From Solidesulfovibrio magneticus RS-1 (lineage in GTDB: Bacteria; Desulfobacterota; Desulfovibrionia; Desulfovibrionales; Desulfovibrionaceae): DNA of 64,000 bases. The stretch is taken from the NCBI RefSeq assembly GCF_000010665.1, contig NC_012796.1:1364001-1428000 (forward strand). The letters run 5' to 3'. Shown here in pieces: positions 42,310 through 51,959 of the stretch (position 1 is the stretch's first letter; every line of letters begins with the position of its first letter). The position numbers and the translations under genes were made by a program. The notes beneath the pieces were generated by a model that was given only the letters and a program-made list of their open reading frames with translations, did no database searches and was not told the origin of the DNA.

Positions 42310-44013
42310 CTAGACGTCCACGCCAGCGGCCTTGACCGCGGCCATGCCGCCTTCGACGCTGACCACGTTCTGGAAGCCGGCGTCGGCCAGGGTCACCAGG
42401 GCCTCGTAGGAGCGCGCGCCGGTGTTGCACATAAGCACCACGGGCTTGTCCTTGGGCACCTCGTTCAGGCGTCCGCGCAGCTGGCCCTGGGGGATGTTGT
42501 GCCAGCGGCCGGGGTGCTTCTCCACCAGCGGTCCGCCCTGGGGATTTTCCCGGCAGTCGATGATGTGGGCGTCGCTGCCGGCGTCGGCCCATATCGTGGC
42601 GAATTCCGTGACGGAAATGCCCTTGTTCTGGCCGGACAGGATGTTGTCGGCCGCGTTGGCCACGGTGTTCAAAATATCCATGGCCGAGGCAAAGGGTGGC
42701 GAGTAGGCCACTTCCACGTTGGACACGTCGGCCACGGTCGGTTTGTGGGGCAGCATGGCGGCCACGGTGTTGACCTTGCCGATGAGTTCGTCGCCCATGG
42801 CGCACAGGCCCTGGAGGCCAAGGACGCGCCTCGTGCCGCGCTCGGCCACCAGTTCCAGGGACATGAGTTCGTGTTCGGGGTAGAAGTGCGCCCGGTCGAT
42901 GGCCGTGATGTGGGTGGTGACGGCGTCGAAACCGGCCCGCTCGGCCTGGGCCTGGGTCAGGCCGGTGCCGGCTGCGGCCAGGTCGAAGAGCTTGACGCAC
43001 CAGGAGCCGACCACGCCTTCGAAACGAGACGCGCCGCCGGCCAGGTTGTCGCCGATGACCCGGCCCTGCCGGTTGGCCATGGACCCCAGCGGCAGGTACA
43101 TGGGCTGGCCGGTGACCAGGTTTTTGACTTCCACGCAGTCGCCGCCGGCATAGATGTCCGGGTCGGAAGTGCGCATGAATTCGTCCACGAGGACGCCGCC
43201 GCGCGGCGAGACGTCAAGCCCGGCCGCCTTGGCCAGGCCGGAATTGGGCACCACACCCACGGACAGGATCACCAGCTCGGCCTCGACCTCGCCCTTGTCC
43301 GTGACGACCCGCTCCACCTTGCCCTCGCCCTCGATGGCTTTCACCTGCTCGCCCAGGCGGAAGGCCACGCCCTTGTCCTCCATGTGCTTGCGGGCCATGG
43401 CCGACAGCGTCGGCCCGGTGACGCCGGGCAGGATCTGGTCGAACAGTTCGATGACCGTGACGTCCAGGCCCCACATGTCGGCAAAGGCCACGGCCATTTC
43501 CAGGCCGATAAAGCCCGAGCCGATGATGGCCACGGACCCCACGCCCCCGGCGGCCACGGATTTCTTGATGGCCTCGGCCGCTTCCAGGCTGTCCACGGTG
43601 TGCACGCCCGGCAGGTCGATGCCGGCGATGGGCAGCTTGCGCGGGCTGCTGCCCGTGGCCATGACGAGCTTGTCGTAGGGGATGACATCCTGCCGCCCGG
43701 TGGGCAGATGGCGGGCGGTCACGGTCTTGGCGGTGCGGTCGATGGCCACCACTTCGGTCTCGGACCGGGCGTCCACGTCCTTGATGTCGCGGAAGAATTC
43801 CGGGTCGCGCACCATGTGGAAGGCCGTGGATTGCAGGCCGGTGATGTCGCTGACCTCGCCGGAAACGTAGTAGGGGATGCCGCAGCCGCCGTAGGAGATG
43901 CGGGGACTGCGGTCGAGCATGATGACGTTGCTTTCAGGCTGAAGCCTCTTGAAGCGGCAGGCGGCCTTGGGTCCAAGGGCGACGCCCCCGATGATGACGA
44001 CCTGTTGCGGCAT
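42310..44013 (-). CDS. CoA-disulfide reductase/NADH oxidase-type flavoprotein fused to rhodanese
   Basis: The 567-residue protein has a FAD/NAD(P)H disulfide-reductase core: IIGGVALGPKAA, the single active cysteine C44 in YGGCGIPYY, the NAD loop IIGSGFIGLEMAVAF and the FAD loop DIYAGGDCVEV. A C-terminal rhodanese domain (about 468-565) has active cysteine VLMCNTGARS. This matches CoADR-RHD enzymes, which reduce CoA disulfide, persulfides or polysulfide. A sulfur-related role fits a sulfate reducer. Confidence 0.88.
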   Translation of the reverse strand: MPQQVVIIGGVALGPKAACRFKRLQPESNVIMLDRSPRISYGGCGIPYYVSGEVSDITGLQSTAFHMVRDPEFFRDIKDVDARSETEVVAIDRTAKTVTARHLPTGRQDVIPYDKLVMATGSSPRKLPIAGIDLPGVHTVDSLEAAEAIKKSVAAGGVGSVAIIGSGFIGLEMAVAFADMWGLDVTVIELFDQILPGVTGPTLSAMARKHMEDKGVAFRLGEQVKAIEGEGKVERVVTDKGEVEAELVILSVGVVPNSGLAKAAGLDVSPRGGVLVDEFMRTSDPDIYAGGDCVEVKNLVTGQPMYLPLGSMANRQGRVIGDNLAGGASRFEGVVGSWCVKLFDLAAAGTGLTQAQAERAGFDAVTTHITAIDRAHFYPEHELMSLELVAERGTRRVLGLQGLCAMGDELIGKVNTVAAMLPHKPTVADVSNVEVAYSPPFASAMDILNTVANAADNILSGQNKGISVTEFATIWADAGSDAHIIDCRENPQGGPLVEKHPGRWHNIPQGQLRGRLNEVPKDKPVVLMCNTGARSYEALVTLADAGFQNVVSVEGGMAAVKAAGVDV

Positions 44014-44243
44014 GATGCGTCCTTGCGTTTTAGTGTTGCTGTACAGTATCGACGCGGCCCTTGCCCCGGGCCGGAAGCGCTTAATTCATACGCCCTCGGT
44101 CTGAAACGCGGCTTTTGCAGGAGCGCGTCAAGAACCGGGGCATGCGTGAGACGCCGATAAAGTAGTCCAAAGTCGGGCCATGTCAATGGCCGGGCCTTGC
44201 CGGAAGCGGCCCGGGAGGCTACCCATGGCCGGGGAGGGCAGGC

Positions 44244-45089
44244 ATGGACAACGACGCCCACAGGCAGGCAAGGCTTTTCATCGTGGCGACGCCGCTGGGC
44301 AATCCGGGCGACTGTTCGCCCCGGGCGGCGGCCACCTTGGCCGGGGCCGGGGTGGTCCTTTGCGAGGACACCCGGCGCACCGGAATGCTGCTCAAGACCC
44401 TGGGAGTGACGGCCAAGCGGCTCATGAGCTTTCACGAGCACAACGAGGAGGCCCGGCTGCCCCAGGTGCTGGCCCTCTTGGCCGAAGGCCAGGACGTGGC
44501 CCTGGTCTCCGACGCCGGCACGCCGCTTCTGGCCGATCCCGGTTACCGGCTGGTGCGGGCCGCCCGGGAGGCCGGTTTCGCCGTCTCCCCCGTGCCCGGC
44601 CCCTCGGCCGTACCGGCCGCCTTGTCGGCCGCCGGCATCGCGCCCTATCCATTTTCTTTTCTGGGTTTTTTGCCGCGCACAGCCTCCCAGGCCCGGGCCG
44701 CCTTGGCCCGGTTCGGGGCCACCGGGGCGACGCTGGTCTTTTTCGAGCGCAAGACCCGGCTGGCCGAGACCCTGACCGCCGCCCTGGAAGCCCTGGGCGA
44801 CCGCGACTGCGTCATCTGCCGGGAACTGACCAAGACCTATGAGGAATTTCTCTCCGGCAAGCTTTCGGACTTTGCCGGCCGGGACCTGGAGCTGCTCGGC
44901 GAGGTGACGGTGGTGGTCGGGCCGGCCAAGGCCGGGCGCTCGGACGAGGAGCAGGCGCGCCAAGTCGCCGCCCAGGAGGCGGCCGTGGGCGGCAAGCCCA
45001 AGGAGGTGGCCCGGCGTGCGGCGGCCCGGCTTTCGGGATGGACCCAGAAAGAGGTTTATGCCATGCTCATGGGCCAGGAAACCGGTTGA
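44244..45089 (+). CDS. rsmI: 16S rRNA (cytidine-1402-2'-O)-methyltransferase
   Basis: The 281-residue protein matches the RsmI (YraL) tetrapyrrole-methylase family throughout: FIVATPLGNPGD, VLCEDTRRTGMLLKTLG, SFHEHNEEARLP, ALVSDAGTPLLADPGYRLVRAA, and the C-terminal RAAARLSGWTQKEVYAMLM. It 2'-O-methylates C1402 of 16S rRNA in the decoding centre. It begins the plus-strand cluster of signalling genes, with the next gene 18 bases after it. The first codon at 44244 is preceded by GGGAGGGCAGGC. Confidence 0.94.
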   Translation: MDNDAHRQARLFIVATPLGNPGDCSPRAAATLAGAGVVLCEDTRRTGMLLKTLGVTAKRLMSFHEHNEEARLPQVLALLAEGQDVALVSDAGTPLLADPGYRLVRAAREAGFAVSPVPGPSAVPAALSAAGIAPYPFSFLGFLPRTASQARAALARFGATGATLVFFERKTRLAETLTAALEALGDRDCVICRELTKTYEEFLSGKLSDFAGRDLELLGEVTVVVGPAKAGRSDEEQARQVAAQEAAVGGKPKEVARRAAARLSGWTQKEVYAMLMGQETG

Positions 45090-45107
45090 TCGGGAGGACG
45101 GGGCCGC

Positions 45108-46658
45108 ATGACGCAGGGGAGTGGAGAGCGGGCGGAAACGTACTGCGTCCTTGACGCCGACGAACGGGAATACCTGGTCGGCGTGGTCGGCGCGGGGCCG
45201 GGTTTCGACACCATCTTGGAGATCGTGGCCGGCGAGGAGTTCCGCGAATTCCTGCCGCCCATGCACTTGGCCGGCCTGGTCGGGCTGCCGGCCGACGATC
45301 CCCGGCGACGCGGGGCGCTGCTGTCCGGCGTGCCGGTCTATCCCGACTGTCGGGCGCTTTTCGCCGCCCATCCGACGATTAATCTCGTGGTGGAGCTGCG
45401 AAGCGGCGTTTCCCGCCGGGAGATCCTCGACGCCATGCCGCCGGGCGCGTCGCTTATCGACAACACGGCCTCCTTTTTCCTGTGCGCCCTGAGCAACGCC
45501 GTGTCCGTGGGCGCGCACTGCCGGATGCGCCTGGACCATCAAAAGCTCCTACTCGAAGCCATCGTGGACGAGGTCCAGGAGGACATAGCGCTGCTGTCCG
45601 CCGCCGGCACGGTGGTGGATCTTAACCGCAACATCGTACATCGCCTGGGCCAGCCCAAGGAATTGCTCGTGGGCCAGCCCTGTTCGGTGCTGCGCTCCGG
45701 CCCGGACGATCCGCCGTTTTGCGACCCCGACGACCCGGCCTGTCCGTTCCGGCTGGCCCTGTCCACGGGCAAAAAGGCCGAGCGCCTGCACACCGCCGTC
45801 TCGGCCGACGGCAAACTGCGCTACTACCGCACCTACACCTACCCCATCGCCGACGCTTCGGGCAAAATCGGCCATGTGGTGGTCTTTCGCCGCGACATCA
45901 CCGACCGCACCGTAGGTGAAATCAGCGCCCGCCAGGCCGAACGCATTGAAACCATGGGCCGGCTGTCTTCCTATCTGGCCCACGAGCTGCGCAACCCCAT
46001 GTTCGCGGCCAGCGGTTTTGCCCGCCGTCTGGCCAACATGGAATCCTTGCCCGAGGCGGCCCGGGAACGGGCCGGCATCGTGGTGGCCGAGCTGACCCGC
46101 ATGGAAGCGCTGCTCAAGCAGTTCCTGGAATTTGCCCGCCCCGTGGGCCAGGCCGTGCCCGGCCGGGCCGACGCCGACGCCGACGCCAACCGGGCCGTGC
46201 TGGCCGCCGTGGAGGCCGTGCGCCCCGAGGCCGAGGCCAAGGGCATCGGCTTTGCCCTGGCTCTGGTGCCGGGCGTGGCCGCCGTGGCCTTCGAGCCGGC
46301 GCTGTTAAAGCAGTGCGTGGTCAACCTCTTGCGAAACGCCATGGACGCCATGGCCCATGGCGGGGTGGTGCGGGTGTCGAGCGGCCGCGACGCCGACCGG
46401 GTGCGGGTGCGCGTGGCCGACAGCGGCCGGGGGCTCACCCACGACAATCTCGAAAACATGTTCAGCCCCTTTTACAAGGCCGACCACTGCGAATACGGCC
46501 TGGGGCTGGCCATGGTCAAAAAGGTGGTGGACGACTTCGGCGGCGCGGTGGAAGCCGCCGGAGAGCCCGGCGGCGGCTGCGCCATCACCCTGCATCTGCC
46601 CCCGGCCCTGGCCGGCGGCGGAGCCGATGCCGCGACCTTGCCGGGAGGCACGCCATGA
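45108..46658 (+). CDS. Sensor histidine kinase with an N-terminal Rossmann-like domain
   Basis: The 516-residue soluble kinase opens with a Rossmann-like nucleotide-binding region (about 20-125: VGVVGAGPGFDTILEIVAG ... AHPTINLVVELRSG). A PAS-like domain follows, with a cysteine cluster (PPFCDPDDPACPF). The kinase core has YLAHELRNPMFAA, NLLRNAMDAM, DSGRGL and YGLGLAMV. What the first domain binds is unknown. Its stop overlaps the Hpt gene start (ATGA). Confidence 0.86.
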   Translation: MTQGSGERAETYCVLDADEREYLVGVVGAGPGFDTILEIVAGEEFREFLPPMHLAGLVGLPADDPRRRGALLSGVPVYPDCRALFAAHPTINLVVELRSGVSRREILDAMPPGASLIDNTASFFLCALSNAVSVGAHCRMRLDHQKLLLEAIVDEVQEDIALLSAAGTVVDLNRNIVHRLGQPKELLVGQPCSVLRSGPDDPPFCDPDDPACPFRLALSTGKKAERLHTAVSADGKLRYYRTYTYPIADASGKIGHVVVFRRDITDRTVGEISARQAERIETMGRLSSYLAHELRNPMFAASGFARRLANMESLPEAARERAGIVVAELTRMEALLKQFLEFARPVGQAVPGRADADADANRAVLAAVEAVRPEAEAKGIGFALALVPGVAAVAFEPALLKQCVVNLLRNAMDAMAHGGVVRVSSGRDADRVRVRVADSGRGLTHDNLENMFSPFYKADHCEYGLGLAMVKKVVDDFGGAVEAAGEPGGGCAITLHLPPALAGGGADAATLPGGTP

Positions 46659-46993
46659 CCGCCGAACAACCATTGCTGGATCTGGCCAAGCTGCGCGAAC
46701 GCTTCGACAATGATGACGAATTGCTGGCCGAAATCTTCGCCGTCTTCGCCAGCGAGGCCCCGGGCCGGCGCAGCGGCATGGAAACCGCCCTGGCCGCCGG
46801 GGATCTGGCCAAGCTGGCCGGTATGGCCCATTCCCTCAAGGGCGTGGCCGCCACCATGTTCGCTGAACCCCTGCGCCAGGCCGCCTATGCCCTGGAGCTG
46901 GCCGCCCGGGCCGGCGACGCCCAGGCCGCCGCCGCCGCCTTGCCCCCGGTGCTGGAACGGCTGACCGCCGCCGTCGACTGCCTGCCGGGCTAA
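46655..46993 (+). CDS. Hpt-domain phosphotransfer protein
   Basis: The 112-residue protein is a lone histidine phosphotransfer domain with the active histidine in MAHSLKGVAATM (about 51). It is coupled to the kinase by a four-base overlap (GGGAGG site inside the kinase gene). It would move phosphate from a receiver to another receiver in a multistep relay. No receiver is encoded in this pair, so its partners are elsewhere, for example the lone receivers in this window. Confidence 0.85.
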   Translation: MTAEQPLLDLAKLRERFDNDDELLAEIFAVFASEAPGRRSGMETALAAGDLAKLAGMAHSLKGVAATMFAEPLRQAAYALELAARAGDAQAAAAALPPVLERLTAAVDCLPG

Positions 46994-47078
46994 CATCCCT
47001 CTCCCCTGGCTTGTTTACTGGGCCGAACGCTTCTGCCAGGGATGGTTCCATATCGGTCACATAAAAACATACTTGCTG

Positions 47079-47099
47079 ACTATGAAAAAAAACCATAGT
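47079..47099. promoter_or_regulatory. Short A-rich inverted repeat before a kinase gene
   Basis: ACTATG and CATAGT (47079-47084, 47094-47099) flank a nine-base A-rich spacer, 50 bases upstream of the next start codon. It may be an operator for the kinase/activator pair. Confidence 0.35.
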
Positions 47100-47148
47100 A
47101 TTCAGATCAAGAAAGTGAGCGCACCGCGCGAACAATGACCTGGCAGCC

Positions 47149-48812
47149 ATGACAGCACGTTCGTCCATTTCCTCGACCACTTCGGATCGCCACCTCAGCG
47201 ACCGTCCGCATCAGCCCGCCGGCCCGGCCCAGGCTTCGGCCTCGCTCGGCCCGGTTCCCGCCCCGGACCCGTCTTTCTTCGCCGCCCAGGCGGCCCTGCT
47301 TTACGAACGTCTGCCCCATGGCTTGGCCTTGTCCGACCCGGACGGCCGGCTGGTTTGCGCCAACCGCGCCCTGCGCCGCCTGCTCGGGGCCGGGGAGTCC
47401 CTGCCCGAGCCAACCCTGGCCGGCCTCATCGCCCGGCTGTGCCCGGCGGTCACGCCCGCCCGGGCCGCCGCCATGGCGGCGGCCACACAGCGGTGGCATA
47501 CGCCGAATCATCCGATGATCGGCCCATCGGGCCAGGCGCTCCATGTGCGTCTGCTCTTCGAATCCGTGCCCTTTCCCGACGGCCGCACGGGCCTTACCCT
47601 GACCGTGGAGGACACAACCAGCCACAGGGCCGCCATCGACGCCTGGCGGCGTCGCCAGACCCAATACCGCTCCCTGGTGGAAGGCGGAGCCGACGCCATG
47701 TGCCGCTTCTTGCCGGATCTGAGCCTGCTCTACGCCAACGCGCCTTTTTGCCGGTTGTTTGGCTTGTCGCGGCGGGGAGCGGTGGGCAAGAGCCTGCTGT
47801 CCCTGGTCAGCCTGGAGGCCGGCCGGGCCGTGGTGGACGCCGTGTCCGCCCTCTCGCCCAGGCAGCCGGCCGGCGAGGTGGACCTGCTTTTGGGCTACGC
47901 CGACGACCGGCCGCGTTGGCTGCGGCTGACCGTACGCGGCTTTTTCTACCGCACCGGCCATCTCAAGGACTGCCAGGCCGTGGGGGCCGACGTCTCGGAC
48001 CACAAGCTCGCCGAGGACCGCTTCATCCACGCCAGCCGGCTGGTGTCGCTGGGCGCGCTCGTTTCGGGCGTGGCCCACGAGGTCAGCAACCCCAATCAGG
48101 CCATCGCCCTCAATGCCCGGTTGTGCCAGGACCTCTGGGAACCCGTGGCCGAGGCCGCTTCGCGGCTGGCCCAGGCCGCGGCGATGTCCGGCGGCCCCGG
48201 CGCGCGCGGCCCGACCCTGGCCGACGCCCTGGCCGACATGCCGGCGCTTCTGGCCGACATGGCCGACTGCTCGGGCCGCATCGCCGACATCGTCTCGGAG
48301 CTCAAGGAATTCGGCAGCCACGACGACGGCTCGGGCTTTGCCCCGGTGGCTGTAAACGACGCCGTGCGGGCCGCCGCCCGGCTCATGCGCCCGACCCTTA
48401 AACGCAGCACCCGCCGCTTTTCCCTGCGCCTTTGTCGCGAAGGGCCGGTGGTGCTCGGCCGGCGGCAACGCCTGGAGCAGGTGCTGGTCAATCTGCTGGA
48501 AAACGCCTGCCTGGCCCTGCCGAACCAGGACGCGCCCATTGTCATCGAAACGGCGCTTGCCCCCGAGGGCGACGCCGTGCGGGTGCTCGTGCGCGACGCC
48601 GGCACGGGCATCGCCCCAGGCGACCTGCGCCGGGTGACCGAGCCCTTTTTCACCACCCGGCGCGGCCAGGGCGGCACGGGACTGGGCCTTTCCATCTCCC
48701 ACAAAATCGCCCGCGAACACGGCGGCTCCCTGGAACTCGTGCCCAACGCCGGCCCGGGCGTCACCGCCGTGGTGGCCCTGCCCCTGGCCGGCCTGCGCCA
48801 GGAGGGACTGCC

Positions 48813-48816
<4 letters not shown>
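47149..48816 (+). CDS. PAS sensor histidine kinase paired with a sigma-54 activator
   Basis: The 555-residue soluble protein contains two PAS domains (about 45-160 and 170-285) and an NtrB-like kinase core: GALVSGVAHEVSNPNQAIALN, NLLENACLAL, DAGTGIAPGD and GTGLGLSIS. The stop overlaps the activator start (GTGA), so the two form a two-component system. There is no membrane segment, so it senses a cytoplasmic signal. Confidence 0.88.
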
Positions 48817-50255
<1,439 letters not shown>

Positions 50256-50282
50256 ACGGGGTGGAGGTAGACAGGAGGGAAG

Positions 50283-50326
50283 ATGCCTCCGGCGGCCGGG
50301 GGCCTCAGGCCCCCGGACCCCCGACC
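50283..50326 (+). repeat. Stop-proximal hairpin element, copy H
   Basis: It reads ATGCCTCCGGCGGCC, the GC stem with loop TCA, then GGACCCCCGACC, 27 bases after the stop of the sigma-54 activator gene. Confidence 0.85.
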
Positions 50327-50377
50327 TGGGGGACGGTCGGTCGGTTGGGAAAGCGTCGGCGGGGGGAGAGAGAAGAT

Positions 50378-50444
50378 GGGGGTTGGAATTTGGGGTGTCC
50401 GGCTGGCGGAAGCCGCCAGCCGGACACCCCAAATTCCAACCCCC
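50378..50444. repeat. Perfect hairpin with 32-bp arms
   Basis: The arms 50378-50409 (starting GGGGGTTGGAATTTGGGG) and 50413-50444 are exact complements around three bases. It is the longest hairpin in the window. A related imperfect copy lies at 36126-36192. Confidence 0.93.
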
Positions 50445-50453
50445 AACTCGCCA

Positions 50454-50511
50454 GCAAAAAGGGCTGTTTTGGGCGCGATCAAAGCCTCGCGCCCAAAACA
50501 GCCCTTTTTGC
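50454..50511. repeat. Perfect hairpin with 25-bp arms
   Basis: The arms 50454-50478 (starting GCAAAAAGGGCTG) and 50487-50511 are exact complements. It is nearly identical to the hairpin at 7933-7990, including the loop CAAAGC. Confidence 0.92.
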
Positions 50512-50563
50512 ATTTTCAGAGTTGATAACCCTGCGAAAGAACGAGCAGTGTCCTGCCATATGG

Positions 50564-50604
50564 GGTTTCCAAAGGGGCTCAGCCCCTTTGGCCGCCGGAG
50601 GCAT
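50564..50604 (-). repeat. Stop-proximal hairpin element, copy I
   Basis: On the minus strand it reads ATGCCTCCGGCGGCC, the A-type stem CCAAAGGGGC/GCCCCTTTGG with loop TGA, then AAACCCC. It begins 12 bases after the stop of the ComFB-like gene. Confidence 0.85.
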
Positions 50605-50616
50605 TCTTTTCTTACC

Positions 50617-50892
50617 TCAATAATTCGGCCGCGCCATGATGGTGCGGACGGCTTCGCGCATCCGGTCGCGGATCAGCGCGTCACTGACCGGTTCGTTGAT
50701 GACCAGACTGACAGCCTGCCGGTAGCGGGCCGGCAGTTTGTTGAGCGTCAGCGCGTAGAGATCCTCGATGTCGGTGCGCGTGGCGACGAACTCCGGGAAT
50801 TCCTCAAGCACCATGGGGATGAAGTTTATCACGCGTTCTTCGTTGCCGTTGCGGATGGAATGGAAATCGAGTCCCAGCGCTGCAAAGTCCAT
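50617..50892 (-). CDS. ComFB-like small protein
   Basis: The 91-residue protein resembles the ComFB (late competence protein) family in its central helix and the segment RTDIEDLYALTLNKLPARYRQA, with an acidic N-terminal helix. The usual cysteines before this segment are absent. ComFB-domain proteins of cyanobacteria have been reported to bind cyclic di-nucleotides, so a regulatory role over the adjacent glycan operon is possible. It is 34 bases downstream of galE in the same direction. Confidence 0.6.
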   Translation of the reverse strand: MDFAALGLDFHSIRNGNEERVINFIPMVLEEFPEFVATRTDIEDLYALTLNKLPARYRQAVSLVINEPVSDALIRDRMREAVRTIMARPNY

Positions 50893-50926
50893 GGCATCCT
50901 CCGCAAAAATGGTCTTTTGATCCTTG

Positions 50927-51940
50927 TTACCCGGACTTGCGCAGATTGCAATGCCTTTTGGACGGCAGCCCCTGTTCGTGCCAGCGCCAGGCCGTGGCCA
51001 CGATGTCGCGCAGAGCGCCGTAGCGCGGGTTCCAGCCCAGTTCCCGGATAATGGCCCCGGAGTCGGCGTAAAGGCCTGGCGAGTCGCCGGCCCGGCGGGG
51101 GCCTTCGACCATGGGCACGGGCTTGCCCGAGACTTCTTCCACGGTGCGGATCACTTCGCGCACGGAGTTGCCCGTGCCGGTGCCGAGGTTGTAGATGGCG
51201 CTCTTGCCGCCGTCCAGGAGCCGTTTGACGGCCAGGATGTGGGCGTCGGCCAGATCGGCGACGTGGATGTAGTCGCGAACGGCCGTGCCGTCCGGGGTCG
51301 GGTAGTCCGTGCCAAAGACTTCCACCCGGGGGATGCGGCCCAGGGCGGCGGCGATGACCAGCGGGATCAGATGGGTTTCGGGATCGTGGTCCTCGCCGAT
51401 CTGGCCGTCCGGGTCGGCCCCGGCGGCGTTGAAGTAGCGCAGGGCCGTGTAGGTCATGCCGTAGGCGGCGTCGAAATCCTTGAGCATCTGTTCGATCATG
51501 AGCTTGGACGTGCCGTAGGGGCTCATGGGCCGGGTGGGGTGGTCCTCGGTCAGGGGCACGCGTTCGGGCGCGCCGTAGGTGGCGCAGGTGCTGGAGAAGA
51601 CGATGTGGCGGCAGCCGGCCTTGCGCATGGCCGAGAGCAGCGACAGGGAGCCGGCCACGTTGTTGCGGTAGTATTTTTCCGGGTCGGTCACGGATTCGCC
51701 GACATAGGCGAAGGCGGCGAAATGGAGCACCGCGACGGGCTTGAACTCGGCGAACACTTCGTCGAGTTCGCCGCGGTTGAGGATATCGCCGCGCACCAGC
51801 GGCCCCCAGTTCACGGCCCAGTCGTGGCCGTAGACCATGTTGTCGTAGGTGATGGGCGTGAATCCTGCCGCGGCCAGCGCCTTGCAGGTATGGGAGCCGA
51901 TGTAGCCCGCGCCGCCGGTGACCAGAATGTTGGTGGCCAT
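50927..51940 (-). CDS. galE: UDP-glucose 4-epimerase
   Basis: The 337-residue epimerase has the NAD-binding GGAGYIG, the catalytic Ser/Tyr/Lys set (FSSTCATYG and YGTSK) and GalE signatures (LRYFNAAGADPDG, NLGTGTG). It interconverts UDP-glucose and UDP-galactose, supplying donors to the glycan locus. It is the next-to-last gene of the minus-strand glycan run, 19 bases after the secreted glycosidase gene. The start ATG 51940 is the first codon of the Rossmann fold. Confidence 0.92.
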   Translation of the reverse strand: MATNILVTGGAGYIGSHTCKALAAAGFTPITYDNMVYGHDWAVNWGPLVRGDILNRGELDEVFAEFKPVAVLHFAAFAYVGESVTDPEKYYRNNVAGSLSLLSAMRKAGCRHIVFSSTCATYGAPERVPLTEDHPTRPMSPYGTSKLMIEQMLKDFDAAYGMTYTALRYFNAAGADPDGQIGEDHDPETHLIPLVIAAALGRIPRVEVFGTDYPTPDGTAVRDYIHVADLADAHILAVKRLLDGGKSAIYNLGTGTGNSVREVIRTVEEVSGKPVPMVEGPRRAGDSPGLYADSGAIIRELGWNPRYGALRDIVATAWRWHEQGLPSKRHCNLRKSG

Positions 51941-51959
51941 GGTCCGTTCTTCCTTGGTT

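Larger units (their letters stand above)
50256..50616. other. Convergent spacer with hairpin elements
   Basis: The spacer carries hairpin elements H (plus) and I (minus) at its ends and two long perfect hairpins between them (50378-50444, 50454-50511). It is built like the 7838-8082 spacer. No gene is seen. Confidence 0.85.
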
